From Pseudomonadota bacterium (GTDB lineage Bacteria; Desulfobacterota; Desulfovibrionia; Desulfovibrionales; Desulfovibrionaceae): DNA of 64,000 nt. Position 1 is the first letter of the stretch. The number at the start of each line of letters is the position of its first letter. The position numbers were made by a program, and so were the translations under genes. The notes beneath the pieces were generated by a model that saw only the letters and a list, made by a program, of their open reading frames with translations, made no database searches and was not told where the DNA came from. The DNA lies in NCBI GenBank assembly GCA_023403845.1, contig JAEYDL010000002.1, positions 1-64,000 of the forward strand, written 5' to 3'. This document shows positions 1-9,366 of this stretch, piece by piece.

Positions 1-206
1 GAACATGACGCCGTAAAATCCGGATGAATGGGAAAGGAGCAATGAGCATGAGGACTCCGGACGAGCAGAAAAGGAGGGGACTTTACGTAGACGCGACAAT
101 CTTTTCAAGTGAAATGGGCTATGATAAAATTATATACCTGTCATGTGTATTTCGCTTTTTCGAGAACTGTCAAGAGCCGTCGCGTCCGGCTCTGGGGAGT
201 TGCATT

Positions 207-2861
207 ATGCCGCTGTCTGGAATTGTCCGTTTGGCATGTTTTGTCCTTGCATTTGGCATCTGGCTGCCCTGTGTTGCTGTCGCCGGCGTTCTGCCTCCCG
301 TGCCTTCCCCCTGCCTTGAGGCCTTGCCCGCTGATTCGTTTTCCGCATCGGTGACATCGTCGGGGCGGCAGCGAAGCGCTTCAGACGAACTTGCCAAGCG
401 GGTTCTTGCGCAGCGGCATGCCCTGCGCCTCATGCTCAAGTCGCGCGATGAGGCCATGATGCGGCTGCGGTTGGGAGACAATCTGCTGGCAACGGCCCGG
501 AACGAGAAGGATGCTGTCCGGCGTAGGGCGCTGCTGGAAGCGGGGGAATTTCATACCGCAACGGGATTGAAGTTGCCCGCATGGTTTGCCGATTCCTTGA
601 GCGAAGAAGCGCCTGTTTCCTTGATTCAGGAAGCGGAGCTGGAAGAGTTTTCCCTGCAGGATTCTTCTTTGCGAGAGGATCTGCTTGATCTGGGCCGGTG
701 CAATTTACTTTGGGCGCGGCTTGTTCTCCTTGATTACGAAACGAATATGGCAACGCGGGAAGAGCGCTTTGCCGCGTTGCGTCGTTTTTTCGAGGACGTT
801 TCTCCCGACATGCTGACCCGCGAAACGGGGCGTGGACGGTCGTGGGGCATTCTCGGAGCTCCGAAAGGAGAGGGGCTGCTTTGGCAGGGATTGCTGTGGA
901 ATGCTGCATGGCTGGGGCGGACCGAGTATCTTTTTCGCAAGCTGGAAGAATCGTTGCCGTCGGAACCCTTTCCGTCAGACTGGGCTCAGCAGAATCTGAC
1001 TGCGGGATACTTTTGGCTGGGCTGTGCTCTGACGCCGGAATGGGAGGCAGTCCGTACCGGAAAGAAGGAGGCGGACAAGAATCCCGAAGTGCGGAAACAC
1101 GCGCTTGAGCGCGCAAGGAACTGCTTTATGAGCGTTCCGATCAGCCTCTATCATGGTGACAAGGCCATCCTTGGGGCTCTGATGGCCGATCTGACGCTTG
1201 CCTCTGACAGTGGACAAGACGATTCTGGCCGCACGGAGGCGTTGCGGGAAGCCGCAAGACTCGTGGTGCTGCAAAAAGGTTCTTATTTTTTGGATGAAAC
1301 TCTTCCTCTCTTTCTGTATGACCTTGTCCGGCCTTTCGCCAGTGTTTCGCTGGAAGAGGATCAGTGGTTCCATGCTCTTCTGGCCTGCGGACTGTTGCGT
1401 ATGGAGAAGGAGATGGTCCAAAGCGGATTCGGATACTACGGAGGCGACGAGCTTTGGAAACAGGAAGCGGCGGAGTGGCGTTACGCTCTGGCGCCGCACG
1501 ACGGGAAGGAATGTCCTGGAGCGCTCTGCGAGAGCGAGCTGTGGTTGTTGTATGCCGGATGGCTGAAGGACGCGAGGGAGGAGGCTCTTCGGAAATGGGA
1601 GAGCGGCCCATTGCCGAAGGCAAGAAGTCATGCCGCCGCCCGCGTCGCCTGCCTCGCTGTGGAAAGTGATTCCGGCTGGTGGATATGGTGGGATGCCGAA
1701 CGTTCAGGATACAGGCATGACGGAGGGCCGGATGACTGGCTGCGCGAGAACGAGGGGCAGTGCCCCGCCTTCGCCGCGTTCGTTCAGGCTATGGAAGGAA
1801 GACGGCATTTGTCGGGACGGGCTGTGGCGGAGGAGCGGGCCGAAAGACTCCGTTTGAACGCTCTGTTTGAAAAGGCGCGTCGCTTGCCGCATCCTGCTTC
1901 AGTGGAAATGCTGCTGAACGGAGAGCAGGGAAATCTTCTTATGCGCGATGCCGGGAAGGAAATGGCGCCTGATGTCCTGAACAGGTCTTTTGAGCTGTTT
2001 ATGGAAGCGGATAGGGCCTGTCGGGATATTGCCAGGGGTGGGAAGGAGCACGGACAGGAGGCTGGAGACGGGAGAGCTTCGCTGAAAGAAATGCTGGCAT
2101 TGCTCGAGAACAGGCAGGAGACAGGCAGGATGCTGAACCGTCCCTGGCGCAGCGGCCTGCAGTCGACCGCGAATCATGTGTTACGGTCGGAGGAAATCCC
2201 TCTGACCGATACGTTGCTGGAGCGCATTCGTGAAGCGTTCTGGGACCGGGCGCCCGACGAACCGCCTCTGGAGCGGGATACGCGGCTGGCCGACAAGCTG
2301 GTGGATGCAAGCCGGTATAACAGAGCCGACAAGCGTTCCGTCGAGCTTCTGGATCGGGCTGCGGCCATTTACGCCGCCGTACTTGAGAGCGGGAAGGATG
2401 TCCCATCCCCTGAGATACAACTGGACATGGCCGGTACCTTGCGGCAAAGGTTGCGGTTTTTGACCGGGGCTGAGGCAGGCGGCGAGCAGGCCCGGCGTCT
2501 GTTGAGAACAGCCTTGATCTGTTATGATGGCGTGCTGACTGCGGACGGCGGAAACGGGGCGGCGCATGAGGGCAAGGCCATAATGCTTCTGGAGCAGTAC
2601 GCCAGAGGTTTTTTGAGTTCCGAAGCGGAAGCCGGCAAAACGGGAGAGGAAAAAGTGGAGCAGGTCGTTCTGGCCGAGGCGCGTGAACATTATCTGCTGG
2701 CCGCAGGTCTGCCTGCCGGGGCTCGGGCCGACTATGAATGGACGAAGATCCTGCGTCGCGTCGCAGACAGGGTGGATGGTCCGGGAAGTGGGCGACTCCG
2801 CGTTCTGGCCGACGAGCTGACCATGCGTTTCCTGAGGAAGAAGAACGTCCGTTCCAGCTAG
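207..2861 (+). CDS. secreted protein of unknown function, 884 aa
   Basis: I do not recognise a family. The frame is open from position 24, but I start at the ATG at 207 because a GGGGAG ribosome site lies about 7 bases upstream and the first 27 residues (MPLSGIVRLACFVLAFGIWL...AVAG) form a clear Sec signal peptide; the residues encoded before it look like untranslated leader. The mature protein is long, rich in Leu, Glu and Arg, and largely helical in composition, with stretches that look like helical repeats (TPR-like) without a clean motif. It has no membrane segment after the signal and is probably periplasmic. The next gene, also exported and on the same strand, starts 86 bases downstream, so the two are probably co-transcribed. 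Function unknown. Confidence 0.7.
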   Translation: MPLSGIVRLACFVLAFGIWLPCVAVAGVLPPVPSPCLEALPADSFSASVTSSGRQRSASDELAKRVLAQRHALRLMLKSRDEAMMRLRLGDNLLATARNEKDAVRRRALLEAGEFHTATGLKLPAWFADSLSEEAPVSLIQEAELEEFSLQDSSLREDLLDLGRCNLLWARLVLLDYETNMATREERFAALRRFFEDVSPDMLTRETGRGRSWGILGAPKGEGLLWQGLLWNAAWLGRTEYLFRKLEESLPSEPFPSDWAQQNLTAGYFWLGCALTPEWEAVRTGKKEADKNPEVRKHALERARNCFMSVPISLYHGDKAILGALMADLTLASDSGQDDSGRTEALREAARLVVLQKGSYFLDETLPLFLYDLVRPFASVSLEEDQWFHALLACGLLRMEKEMVQSGFGYYGGDELWKQEAAEWRYALAPHDGKECPGALCESELWLLYAGWLKDAREEALRKWESGPLPKARSHAAARVACLAVESDSGWWIWWDAERSGYRHDGGPDDWLRENEGQCPAFAAFVQAMEGRRHLSGRAVAEERAERLRLNALFEKARRLPHPASVEMLLNGEQGNLLMRDAGKEMAPDVLNRSFELFMEADRACRDIARGGKEHGQEAGDGRASLKEMLALLENRQETGRMLNRPWRSGLQSTANHVLRSEEIPLTDTLLERIREAFWDRAPDEPPLERDTRLADKLVDASRYNRADKRSVELLDRAAAIYAAVLESGKDVPSPEIQLDMAGTLRQRLRFLTGAEAGGEQARRLLRTALICYDGVLTADGGNGAAHEGKAIMLLEQYARGFLSSEAEAGKTGEEKVEQVVLAEAREHYLLAAGLPAGARADYEWTKILRRVADRVDGPGSGRLRVLADELTMRFLRKKNVRSS

Positions 2862-2947
2862 GTCGGGAATATTGGAAGAATGGAAGGTTTCAGTATGGGC
2901 GCATTGCGTGGTGAGGTTCATTGCGGAGGCATGGAGTGAACGACTTG

Positions 2948-3613
2948 ATGTTGCACGGGAAAAAGGCGGCAGGATGGTCAGGGCGAATTGTCGTCGGCTG
3001 GGCGATGCTGTTCCTTGTATTCTGGGTAGTTCCTTCCGTCTTCGCTGATTCGAACGTTCAATCCGCTATTTCAGTACTGCGTGAAGGTGATATCATCTTT
3101 CAGGAGTCCTTCTCCGCACAATCGAAGGCAATCCGGCTGGCGACTCGTTTTCCATGGTCGCACTGCGGCCTTGTCCTGCGTAAAAAGAATCGGCTGATGG
3201 TGTTCGAAGCTGCTGCGAGAACCCAATATACTCCGCTTGAGACATGGATTGCGCGGGGCGTGGGAAAACGCTGGATGGCTCTGAGGCTGAGAGACTCTGC
3301 CGCTCTGACCCGGGAACAGGTGAAGGGGATGCGGCGCGTTGCCGACTTGCTTGTCGGTCGCCCTTATGATCGTTTTTTTGAATGGTCCGACAAGGCGCAG
3401 TACTGTTCGGAGCTGGTCTGGAAAGTATACCGTAGAGGAGCCGGGATCACGTTGTGTCCGCTGCGGAAGCTGGGGGACTTCGATCTCGACCATCCGGTCG
3501 TCAGGACGACCTTGCGACAGCGTTTCGGAAACGATATCCCCCGTGGGGAGGCCGTGGTCGCTCCTTCCGATCTGGCGGTCGGTCGGCTGCTCGTTCTGGT
3601 GGGAAAGAGCTAG
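2948..3613 (+). CDS. exported YiiX/YebB-like permuted papain-fold (NlpC/P60 superfamily) hydrolase
   Basis: The protein has the layout of the YiiX/YycO (DUF830) group of circularly permuted papain-like enzymes: GDIIFQ at the start of the domain, SHCGLV carrying the candidate catalytic His, and YCSELVWK carrying the candidate nucleophilic Cys. The family is linked to amidase or lipid-hydrolase activity at the cell envelope. I chose the ATG at 2948, with GGAG about 10 bases upstream, because it places a hydrophobic signal segment (IVVGWAMLFLVFWVVPSVFA) near the N-terminus; an in-frame TTG at 2921 would add nine residues. It follows the unknown secreted protein and the pair may act together in the periplasm. 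Substrate not predictable. Confidence 0.75.
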   Translation: MLHGKKAAGWSGRIVVGWAMLFLVFWVVPSVFADSNVQSAISVLREGDIIFQESFSAQSKAIRLATRFPWSHCGLVLRKKNRLMVFEAAARTQYTPLETWIARGVGKRWMALRLRDSAALTREQVKGMRRVADLLVGRPYDRFFEWSDKAQYCSELVWKVYRRGAGITLCPLRKLGDFDLDHPVVRTTLRQRFGNDIPRGEAVVAPSDLAVGRLLVLVGKS

Positions 3614-3680
3614 CGTCCGTCGTTCGTTCCTTTTTATTTCGACGGCGTCCTCCGAAGCTGAAAGGCGTCACCGCTGGGAG

Positions 3681-4436
3681 CTACCGTTTCATGCTGGTCA
3701 GAGTCTTCCAACGGCAGCAAAGTTGCTCAAGCCCGTTGCACGTCTCGTACAAAAGAACTCCCAGAAGGCTCATGGCCAGAATGCCGGTAAACATTTCCTG
3801 CTGATCACCGCGCCCCCAGGCATCCATGATAAGAAAGCCCAGACCACGCCGGGTGGCAAATGATTCGGCCATGAAAAGAACCGCCACCGCCGTTCCGCTG
3901 GCGACCTTGAGTGCCGTGATGGCGTCCGGCAGGGCTGAAGGAATCAGCACGTGCCGCAGCATTTGTGCATGAGTCCCCCCGAGAGAACGGAAGGCATCGA
4001 TGTATTTTCTGTCCAGTCCCTTGGCGCTGGCCCGGGTCACGACGAGGATCTGATAGCCCGTAGTCAGGGCGATAAGCAGAATCTTGGGCAGGTCACCGAG
4101 GCCGAAGAGCGTCAGAAAGATGGGCAGAAGAACGATCTTGGGCAGAGGATAGGTGAGGAATACCAAGGGGGAAAGCGCGTTGTCCGCACGGCTGACATGA
4201 CCAAGCAGCAGACCGAGCGGAAAGGCCGTGACCCAGGCCAGCAGCATGGCGCTTACGACGCGGCTTGCGCTGGCCCCCGCGTGTTCCCAGAACGTCGACG
4301 TCAGCAGGGATTCTCCAAAGAAACTCAGGACGGCTGCCGGACGCGGGAGCAGAAATTCTCCCAGTGCAAGGGAACCAACCTGCCAGAGCAGCAAGAGGAT
4401 CATGAGGGCCAGACAGTAACGAAGGATCGAACGCAT
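3681..4436 (-). CDS. ABC transporter permease, SsuC/TauC type
   Basis: Inner-membrane permease of the nitrate/sulfonate/bicarbonate importer family, 251 aa with about six hydrophobic segments. The ATPase-coupling loop is recognisable around the ALTTGYQILVVTRASAKGL and SLGGTHAQMLRHVLIPSALP segments (EAA-loop position). The ATG at 4436 begins one base after the stop of the AbrB-like gene, so translation is coupled. It is the last gene of an operon with the substrate-binding protein, the ATPase and the AbrB-like protein. The ligand is not evident; the family handles alkanesulfonates, taurine, nitrate, thiamine precursors and aromatic acids. Confidence 0.88.
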   Translation of the reverse strand: MRSILRYCLALMILLLLWQVGSLALGEFLLPRPAAVLSFFGESLLTSTFWEHAGASASRVVSAMLLAWVTAFPLGLLLGHVSRADNALSPLVFLTYPLPKIVLLPIFLTLFGLGDLPKILLIALTTGYQILVVTRASAKGLDRKYIDAFRSLGGTHAQMLRHVLIPSALPDAITALKVASGTAVAVLFMAESFATRRGLGFLIMDAWGRGDQQEMFTGILAMSLLGVLLYETCNGLEQLCCRWKTLTSMKR

Positions 4437-4437
4437 T

Positions 4438-4938
4438 TCAGTGAATGAACCTGTAGAGGATTTTGGCGGCAATGGGCACGGTGAGAATGATGGCGTACAG
4501 GCGGACCATCTGATAGGCCAGCACTATCGGCGCATTGGGACCCATGTCGGCGGCAAGGCCGACCACCACGTTCAGGCCACCGGGACTGGTCGCCAGATAG
4601 GCGCTCGGTGCGTCAAGATGGCCGAATTTGACGACGAAGAGCGCCGTCACCATGCCGGCGGCGAGCACGAAAAGCGTGCTGACGATGAGTACGGGCCATG
4701 TATTGCGTATGGCAAGAAGCATTTCAGGGCGATACATGTTGCCGACAATGACGCCGAGACAGATATACACCGCAAGCTGGAGTGGTCGCGGCGTGGAGAC
4801 GCTGGGCAGACTGGTCAGGCTTTTGACGATGATGACGGCCAGAATGGCCCCGGTCATGGCTCCGCCGGGAAGTCCGAACGCCTGAAAGAGCAGTCCGCCC
4901 GCAGCTCCGCAGAGCAGGAGAATAAGGAGAGTGGTCAT
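4438..4938 (-). CDS. half-length AbrB-type membrane protein inside an ABC importer operon
   Basis: A 166-aa integral membrane protein. Its repeat signature, a Pro-Gly-Gly-Ala helix start near residue 23 and an ATSPGGLNVVVGLAADMG segment near residue 118, matches the AbrB membrane family (domain duplication family once called ammonia monooxygenase-like). Typical AbrB proteins are about 350 aa with two copies of this repeat; this one carries a single copy and would have to dimerise. It lies between the ATPase (71 bases upstream) and the permease (one base downstream), so it is probably co-expressed with the importer. Its role there is unknown; it could be an accessory channel or an independent transporter of the same solute. 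Confidence 0.72.
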   Translation of the reverse strand: MTTLLILLLCGAAGGLLFQAFGLPGGAMTGAILAVIIVKSLTSLPSVSTPRPLQLAVYICLGVIVGNMYRPEMLLAIRNTWPVLIVSTLFVLAAGMVTALFVVKFGHLDAPSAYLATSPGGLNVVVGLAADMGPNAPIVLAYQMVRLYAIILTVPIAAKILYRFIH

Positions 4939-5009
4939 GCTGAGTTCCTTATGGGGCGCATGGCGTTTCCCCGTGCCGCGCGTCTGGAGCGCAGGGCAGG
5001 AAAACCGCG

Positions 5010-5789
5010 TCAGTTTTCCGTCAGAGCCTCATACACTTGCCTGGTCAGGGTGAAATGGTCGTCCCCATGTCGACGGGAGGTCTCCCCGAAGCAGGGATTG
5101 TCCAGCCACGCGACCTGTCGGGCTGGACGACCATTGAGGACCATGACGTGTTTACCCAGAAAGACAGCTTCCGGAACATTGTGTGTCACCAGCACGCATG
5201 TAGGACGCCGGCGTTCCCAGAGGGAGAGGACCGTACTCTGGAGATGTTCGCGGGTCAGCGCGTCCAGCGAGGAAAAGGGTTCGTCCATGAGCAGAATTTC
5301 CGGTTCCGTGATCAGCGCGCGCCCGATGGCGATGCGCTGGCGCTGTCCGCCTGAAAGCTGAATGGGGTAGCGATCTTCAAGGCCGGAAAGGCCGAGTTCA
5401 TCCAGCATGTCCTGAACCGCATCTACCCGTCGGGCGGTCGGAACCCCCTGCAGCTCCAGAGGCAACGCCAGATTGTCCCGCACCGTCTTCCAGGGGAATA
5501 ACCCGTAATCTTGCAGAATGAAGGCAATGCGTCCTTTCTTGCGGTTTTCCCTGGGAGAACCGCCAGTGAAAACCCGTCCGCGCGTCGGCGCGTCCAGTCC
5601 GGCCAGCAGATAGAGCAGCGTGCTCTTGCCGCAACCGGACGGTCCGATCACGGAAAGAGTTTCTCCTCGCGGCAGGGTAAAGGAGAGGTCGTTCAGAACA
5701 GGAACGCCACCGTAATCTCTGCCCAAAGCCTCAACCCGGATTCCGGTCCGGACATCCGGATGCAATGCCGAATCCGGACTCATGGGCAT
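5010..5789 (-). CDS. ABC transporter ATP-binding protein, SsuB/TauB type
   Basis: Complete 259-aa nucleotide-binding subunit with Walker A GPSGCGKST, Q-loop in FILQDYGLFPW, signature LSGGQRQR, Walker B ILLMDEP and switch His in LVTHN. It energises uptake through the adjacent permease. The start overlaps the end of the substrate-binding protein gene by 10 bases, which indicates translational coupling. Closest subfamily by motif is nitrate/sulfonate/taurine importers. Confidence 0.92.
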   Translation of the reverse strand: MPMSPDSALHPDVRTGIRVEALGRDYGGVPVLNDLSFTLPRGETLSVIGPSGCGKSTLLYLLAGLDAPTRGRVFTGGSPRENRKKGRIAFILQDYGLFPWKTVRDNLALPLELQGVPTARRVDAVQDMLDELGLSGLEDRYPIQLSGGQRQRIAIGRALITEPEILLMDEPFSSLDALTREHLQSTVLSLWERRRPTCVLVTHNVPEAVFLGKHVMVLNGRPARQVAWLDNPCFGETSRRHGDDHFTLTRQVYEALTEN

Positions 5790-6724
5790 ACGACGTCCTT
5801 ATGGGCCGGAGTCCGGCGAAGCATGCGGCCTGCCTGCATCCAGTCGGCGAAGGAGCGTATGTCCTGTTCCGTGGGAAGACCGAGCGGCGTTTCCCTCATG
5901 TCGAAGCGCACCATGGCATAATGAACAGAAATACCCTTGGGCAGCAACCCCTTGGCCTCCATGACGCTCCGGTATTTTTCCGGGGCGGCGTTGATGCGTT
6001 CCGCAGCCTTTCTGAGCGCCTCACGGAAACCGGCTACGGTTGAGGCTCCATCCGGAGCGTCGATGACGCTGCGTTTCAGGGCAATGACGGCCAGAGGCGT
6101 ATTCAGACCCCGGTCATCCAGAACGGTGCGAGCTCCTCGCGCTTCCACCAGAGAAACCAGCGGCTCGGGCAGCAGAGCAGACTCGATCTGGCCGCTCAAC
6201 AGCATCTGGAGTCGAACGGAGATCTGGCGGATGTCCTGTCGATTGAGGAAATCGGGGGGGAGTTTTTCTTCTCTGAGCAGGTCGGCGAGCAGAAAGTCAA
6301 TGATAGTAGCGCTGGAAATGGCGATGTCCTTTCCCTTGAGATCGGCAAGTGTTCTGGCTGTGGATTGCGGGGGGACGACAATTCCGAAGTAGCGGGCGGA
6401 GGGCGTCGAATGCGAGGTCGTGGCTACAATGGCCTGAGGCGCACCGTTTTCGTTCTGCATAAGTACGTTGATGATGTCACCGAAATGACCGTCCAGCACC
6501 TTGCCGCGCATGGCCGCGCCCAGTTCCAGTGCGCTCTGGAAGGGGACTACTTCGACTTCAAGTCCCTGTTCGGCAAAGAGGCCTTCATCTGCAGCCACAT
6601 GCAGGATGATGGAATCGGCTGCGGGCAGAGTTCCGATTCTCAGGGCGCTGAATACGGAACCGGCAGTTCCCAGAGTGAGAAATAGTATGGTGATGCCGAA
6701 AAGCAGCAGACGATGATGGAGCAT
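5780..6724 (-). CDS. ABC transporter substrate-binding protein, SsuA/TauA/NMT1 type
   Basis: Periplasmic binding protein of the NMT1/SsuA fold: RIGTLPAADSIILHVAADEGLFAEQGL at the mature N-terminus is the family hallmark (domain I strand, then 'A...GLF...GL'). I start at the ATG at 6724 because it gives a signal peptide (MLHHRLLLFGITILFLTLGTAG...) and has a GAGG ribosome site; 24 further codons upstream read as leader. First gene of the four-gene operon. It defines the ligand, which the sequence does not reveal. A sulfonate would fit a sulfite-reducing organism but that is inference. Confidence 0.85.
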   Translation of the reverse strand: MLHHRLLLFGITILFLTLGTAGSVFSALRIGTLPAADSIILHVAADEGLFAEQGLEVEVVPFQSALELGAAMRGKVLDGHFGDIINVLMQNENGAPQAIVATTSHSTPSARYFGIVVPPQSTARTLADLKGKDIAISSATIIDFLLADLLREEKLPPDFLNRQDIRQISVRLQMLLSGQIESALLPEPLVSLVEARGARTVLDDRGLNTPLAVIALKRSVIDAPDGASTVAGFREALRKAAERINAAPEKYRSVMEAKGLLPKGISVHYAMVRFDMRETPLGLPTEQDIRSFADWMQAGRMLRRTPAHKDVVCP

Positions 6725-7324
6725 GGAAACCTCGACTGGAGTGAAAAATGGAGCGCATGCGTTCATGAAACAAGTGATACTATGCCGCATCAGCATGGAA
6801 GGTCAAGAAAACGGTCTGAAAGTTCAGTCCTGACGAAGTCTGTTTTCCATTGTGGTTCGGAAGGTTGCGACATCTTTTGAAGATGTGGGCAAATGTTCCG
6901 ATCTGTGGCGTTCTGCCTCGGCCTCTGGAGGAAATACGGTCAATACTTTGTGGGTATGAACAAAAGAAGTGGACCGTCGTCCAGGATACGCTGTTTCTGC
7001 GGCTTATGGGCGTCATTGAAACGATCATCGCTCACAGGGCAGCGGGACAGAATCAGCTGCAAGGTCTTTGAAGCGGCAATTCTGTTCAGGTGGACCTGTC
7101 CATCGTTCTTGCCGAATCAATATGGAAGTTCTTTTGTCGCTTTGGTGTGGAGATGTCTACGCATCAAACAGTTCAGGGAAATACAGGGACATTCCGATCA
7201 TGGGGACTGCATCTTCGTGGCTGTATCAGCCCTGTTGCATGCGTGCCTTCCGTCATGTATCAGGCCGGTGAGCAAAAATGGCTCTGCTCCGGGTTCGGGG
7301 GAGTCGGTTTTTTGATGTGAATCC
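6725..7324. other. non-coding stretch, no supported gene
   Basis: Holds the upstream region of the ABC importer operon and the downstream side of the M23 peptidase. Several open frames exist on the plus strand between 6850 and 7320, but they overlap one another, lack good ribosome sites and resemble nothing I recognise. It may be decayed coding DNA. Confidence 0.4.
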
Positions 7325-7358
7325 AAAGGCCCGTCTGCATTGTTCAGGCGGACCTTTT
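7325..7358 (-). terminator. probable terminator of the M23 peptidase gene
   Basis: Read on the minus strand, AAAGGTCCGCCTG pairs with CAGACGGGCCTTT across a short loop, with one mismatch and one G-U pair. It lies 11 bases after the stop codon. The trailing T run is short. Confidence 0.55.
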
Positions 7359-7369
7359 GCGTCCGAAAA

Positions 7370-8821
7370 CTAGTCCTTGAGCCAAGTATCGGGATCGTAG
7401 TCGGCAAGGCTTTTCTGTCCATCCCAGTAGGCGTCCACAGCCTTGACCACGGTATTGAACTGCGCTCGCCGCTTCTTTTCAATGCCTCTGTCGCGAGGAA
7501 CGACGAGCTTGCCAGGATTGACGAACTTGCCGCCCTGTTTGATGCGGAAGTCAAGATGGGGGCCGGTGGCCGTTCCGGTGGCGCCTACGTAGCCGATGGT
7601 TTGCCCCTGTCGGACCCGCTTGCCCTTGCTCATGTTTGAAGCGAAGCGAGACATGTGACCGTACATGGACTCAAGGCCGTTGGCGTGCCTGATTGTAATC
7701 TGTTTGCCGTAGCCGCCGGCCCAGCCGATCCGGGTAATGACGCCGTCGCCTACTGCCATGATCGGCGTTCCGTGAGGGGCGCCGTAGTCAATTCCCTGAT
7801 GGGGACGCACATTTCCATAGACGGGATGCTTGCGGGCCATACTGTAGCGCGAGGTGACGCGCAGAAAGGATAGAGGGGCCTTCAGCAGTTCTCTGTGCAG
7901 GTTTTCGCCTTTGCGGTTGTAATGGGTTTCCCGGCCACGGTCGTTGCGGAACAGGTAGGCCGTGTGCAGTTTGTTCTGATTGGTGAAGCGCGCCCCGATG
8001 AGTCTCCCGTATCCCTTGAATTCATTATGGCGAAACCGTTTTTCAACCAGGACTTCAAAGGAGTCCCCCTCACGCAGGTCGGTAATGAAGTTGATTTCCG
8101 AGGCAAAAACGTTGGCGAGAGCAATGGCCAGCCCCACGCCCTCGCCATTGTCGGCGACGGCGTTCGAGAGGTTGCTGGTAATTGTCCCCTTCACATGGGC
8201 AAGTGTGATGGCATAGTCGATGACCGCCGTTCGCGCGGCAAGCTTGCCGCCGACAAGTTCAAGTAGCAGGGCTTTTTCCTTGTTGATTTCGTACTTGAAG
8301 GCTCGAAAACCTCCTTCCTGATTCCGTACGATGGCAAACGGCTGCCCCAGGCAAATTTGCGTGAGAGGATAGATGGGCTTGGCTGCGGCCAGCGCTTCAG
8401 CCAGCATGTTGGCGTCCATCCATTCACCGAGGATTTTGCCTGCCGTATCCCCCTTGAGGACTTCGCTTCGCAGTATTTCACCCCATTCGGGAGACTGTTC
8501 CACGCGATATCGGGGGTTCTTTTCATATAGAACGGGACCTTCATCGGCGCTGGCTTCGTCGGATGTTTCCTCCTGTCCGGCAGTCTGGCTCTCTGTTGAT
8601 TCCGAGGACTTTTCAGATGGCTCCGCCGGGAGGGGCTGTGAGTCAAGAGGCTGCTCCACATGTTCCGGCAGCTCATTCCAGAAAAATGTCTCGATCCCGA
8701 TGAGGCAATCCTGAACTGTTCCCGGCAGGTGCTGGCGAACCTGTTCCCTTCCCAGAAAATACACACCTCCAGCAAGGAGGCTGAGGACAAGGATGACGTA
8801 GAAGATACGGCGAAATGACAT
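7370..8821 (-). CDS. M23 family metallopeptidase (MepM-like murein endopeptidase)
   Basis: A 483-aa membrane-anchored cell-wall hydrolase. Residues 7-24 form one N-terminal hydrophobic segment, followed by a Ser/Glu-rich linker to about residue 100, an OapA/MepM-like middle region, and a C-terminal LytM domain with HQGIDYGAPHGTPI (the H-x3-D zinc ligands) and GHMSRF. The final motif reads GPHLDFRI: the usual HxH (GPHLHFE) has Asp in place of the second, zinc-binding His. Such variants exist in M23 subfamilies and may change metal binding or activity. Transcribed alone, with a promoter candidate at 8912-8940 and a terminator just downstream. Confidence 0.85.
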   Translation of the reverse strand: MSFRRIFYVILVLSLLAGGVYFLGREQVRQHLPGTVQDCLIGIETFFWNELPEHVEQPLDSQPLPAEPSEKSSESTESQTAGQEETSDEASADEGPVLYEKNPRYRVEQSPEWGEILRSEVLKGDTAGKILGEWMDANMLAEALAAAKPIYPLTQICLGQPFAIVRNQEGGFRAFKYEINKEKALLLELVGGKLAARTAVIDYAITLAHVKGTITSNLSNAVADNGEGVGLAIALANVFASEINFITDLREGDSFEVLVEKRFRHNEFKGYGRLIGARFTNQNKLHTAYLFRNDRGRETHYNRKGENLHRELLKAPLSFLRVTSRYSMARKHPVYGNVRPHQGIDYGAPHGTPIMAVGDGVITRIGWAGGYGKQITIRHANGLESMYGHMSRFASNMSKGKRVRQGQTIGYVGATGTATGPHLDFRIKQGGKFVNPGKLVVPRDRGIEKKRRAQFNTVVKAVDAYWDGQKSLADYDPDTWLKD

Positions 8822-8911
8822 GTGGAGTGTTCTCGCGGAATATCCTGTTGGCGTTCGAATCGCCCTGGAGCGCTGTCGTGCCGTCAGGGCGGAAAAGCAA
8901 TTCTGAAGGTG

Positions 8912-8940
8912 ATACTAGGGAAAAAATACGCACCGGGCAA
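8912..8940 (-). promoter_or_regulatory. candidate sigma70 promoter of the M23 peptidase gene
   Basis: On the minus strand TTGCCC and TAGTAT are separated by 17 bases, with a start point expected near 8905, about 85 bases before the gene. The -10 box matches the consensus at four of six positions. Confidence 0.4.
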
Positions 8941-9328
8941 CTGTCTAAAAAGCGCACAGTCCATTGGTATCGTACAATAATTTTTACGAATTTGATCGTG
9001 AAAAAGCAGAGGGTGTTCTGCATGCGGCCCTTATTATCGGTCAAGATTTCTGCAATTTCGGCAGTCTGTGGGCTTTTGCCGTTTCCGTTGCGTCTTTTTT
9101 TCATTATGGGGATGAAAGCTGGACGGTCTGGATACGGCGAAATCCGTATCGTTTTTTGTCCTGGGGAAAATGGCTGGGCCTGTGGCAGCAGGCTGATATG
9201 ATGGAGTCCTGATGGCCTGAAAAAGGATGCACAGGGCACCAAAATGTGGAAGAAAAAAGTGGCAGGACATCATAACATCATAAAATAATATGTTAAAAAG
9301 TTAAGAATACTTTTTTTGAAAAAAATAC
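8941..9328. other. intergenic region, no supported gene
   Basis: AT-rich DNA between the M23 gene and tRNA-Leu. One open plus-strand frame (8964-9212) has no convincing ribosome site or family resemblance, so I see no gene here. Confidence 0.4.
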
Positions 9329-9357
9329 TTGCCAAGGAAGTGGCTTTTAGCTAGAAC
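9329..9357 (+). promoter_or_regulatory. promoter of tRNA-Leu
   Basis: TTGCCA and TAGAAC are separated by 17 bases, ending about 10 bases before the mature tRNA 5' end. Spacing and position are as expected for a stable-RNA promoter. Confidence 0.6.
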
Positions 9358-9366
9358 TCTTTTCGC

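Noticed and set aside
6850..7320. Three overlapping plus-strand frames of 67-140 codons
   Set aside because: Mutually exclusive frames, no good ribosome sites, and no resemblance to known proteins; I looked for transposase motifs and found none.
8964..9212. 82-codon frame upstream of tRNA-Leu
   Set aside because: Weak start and no family resemblance.
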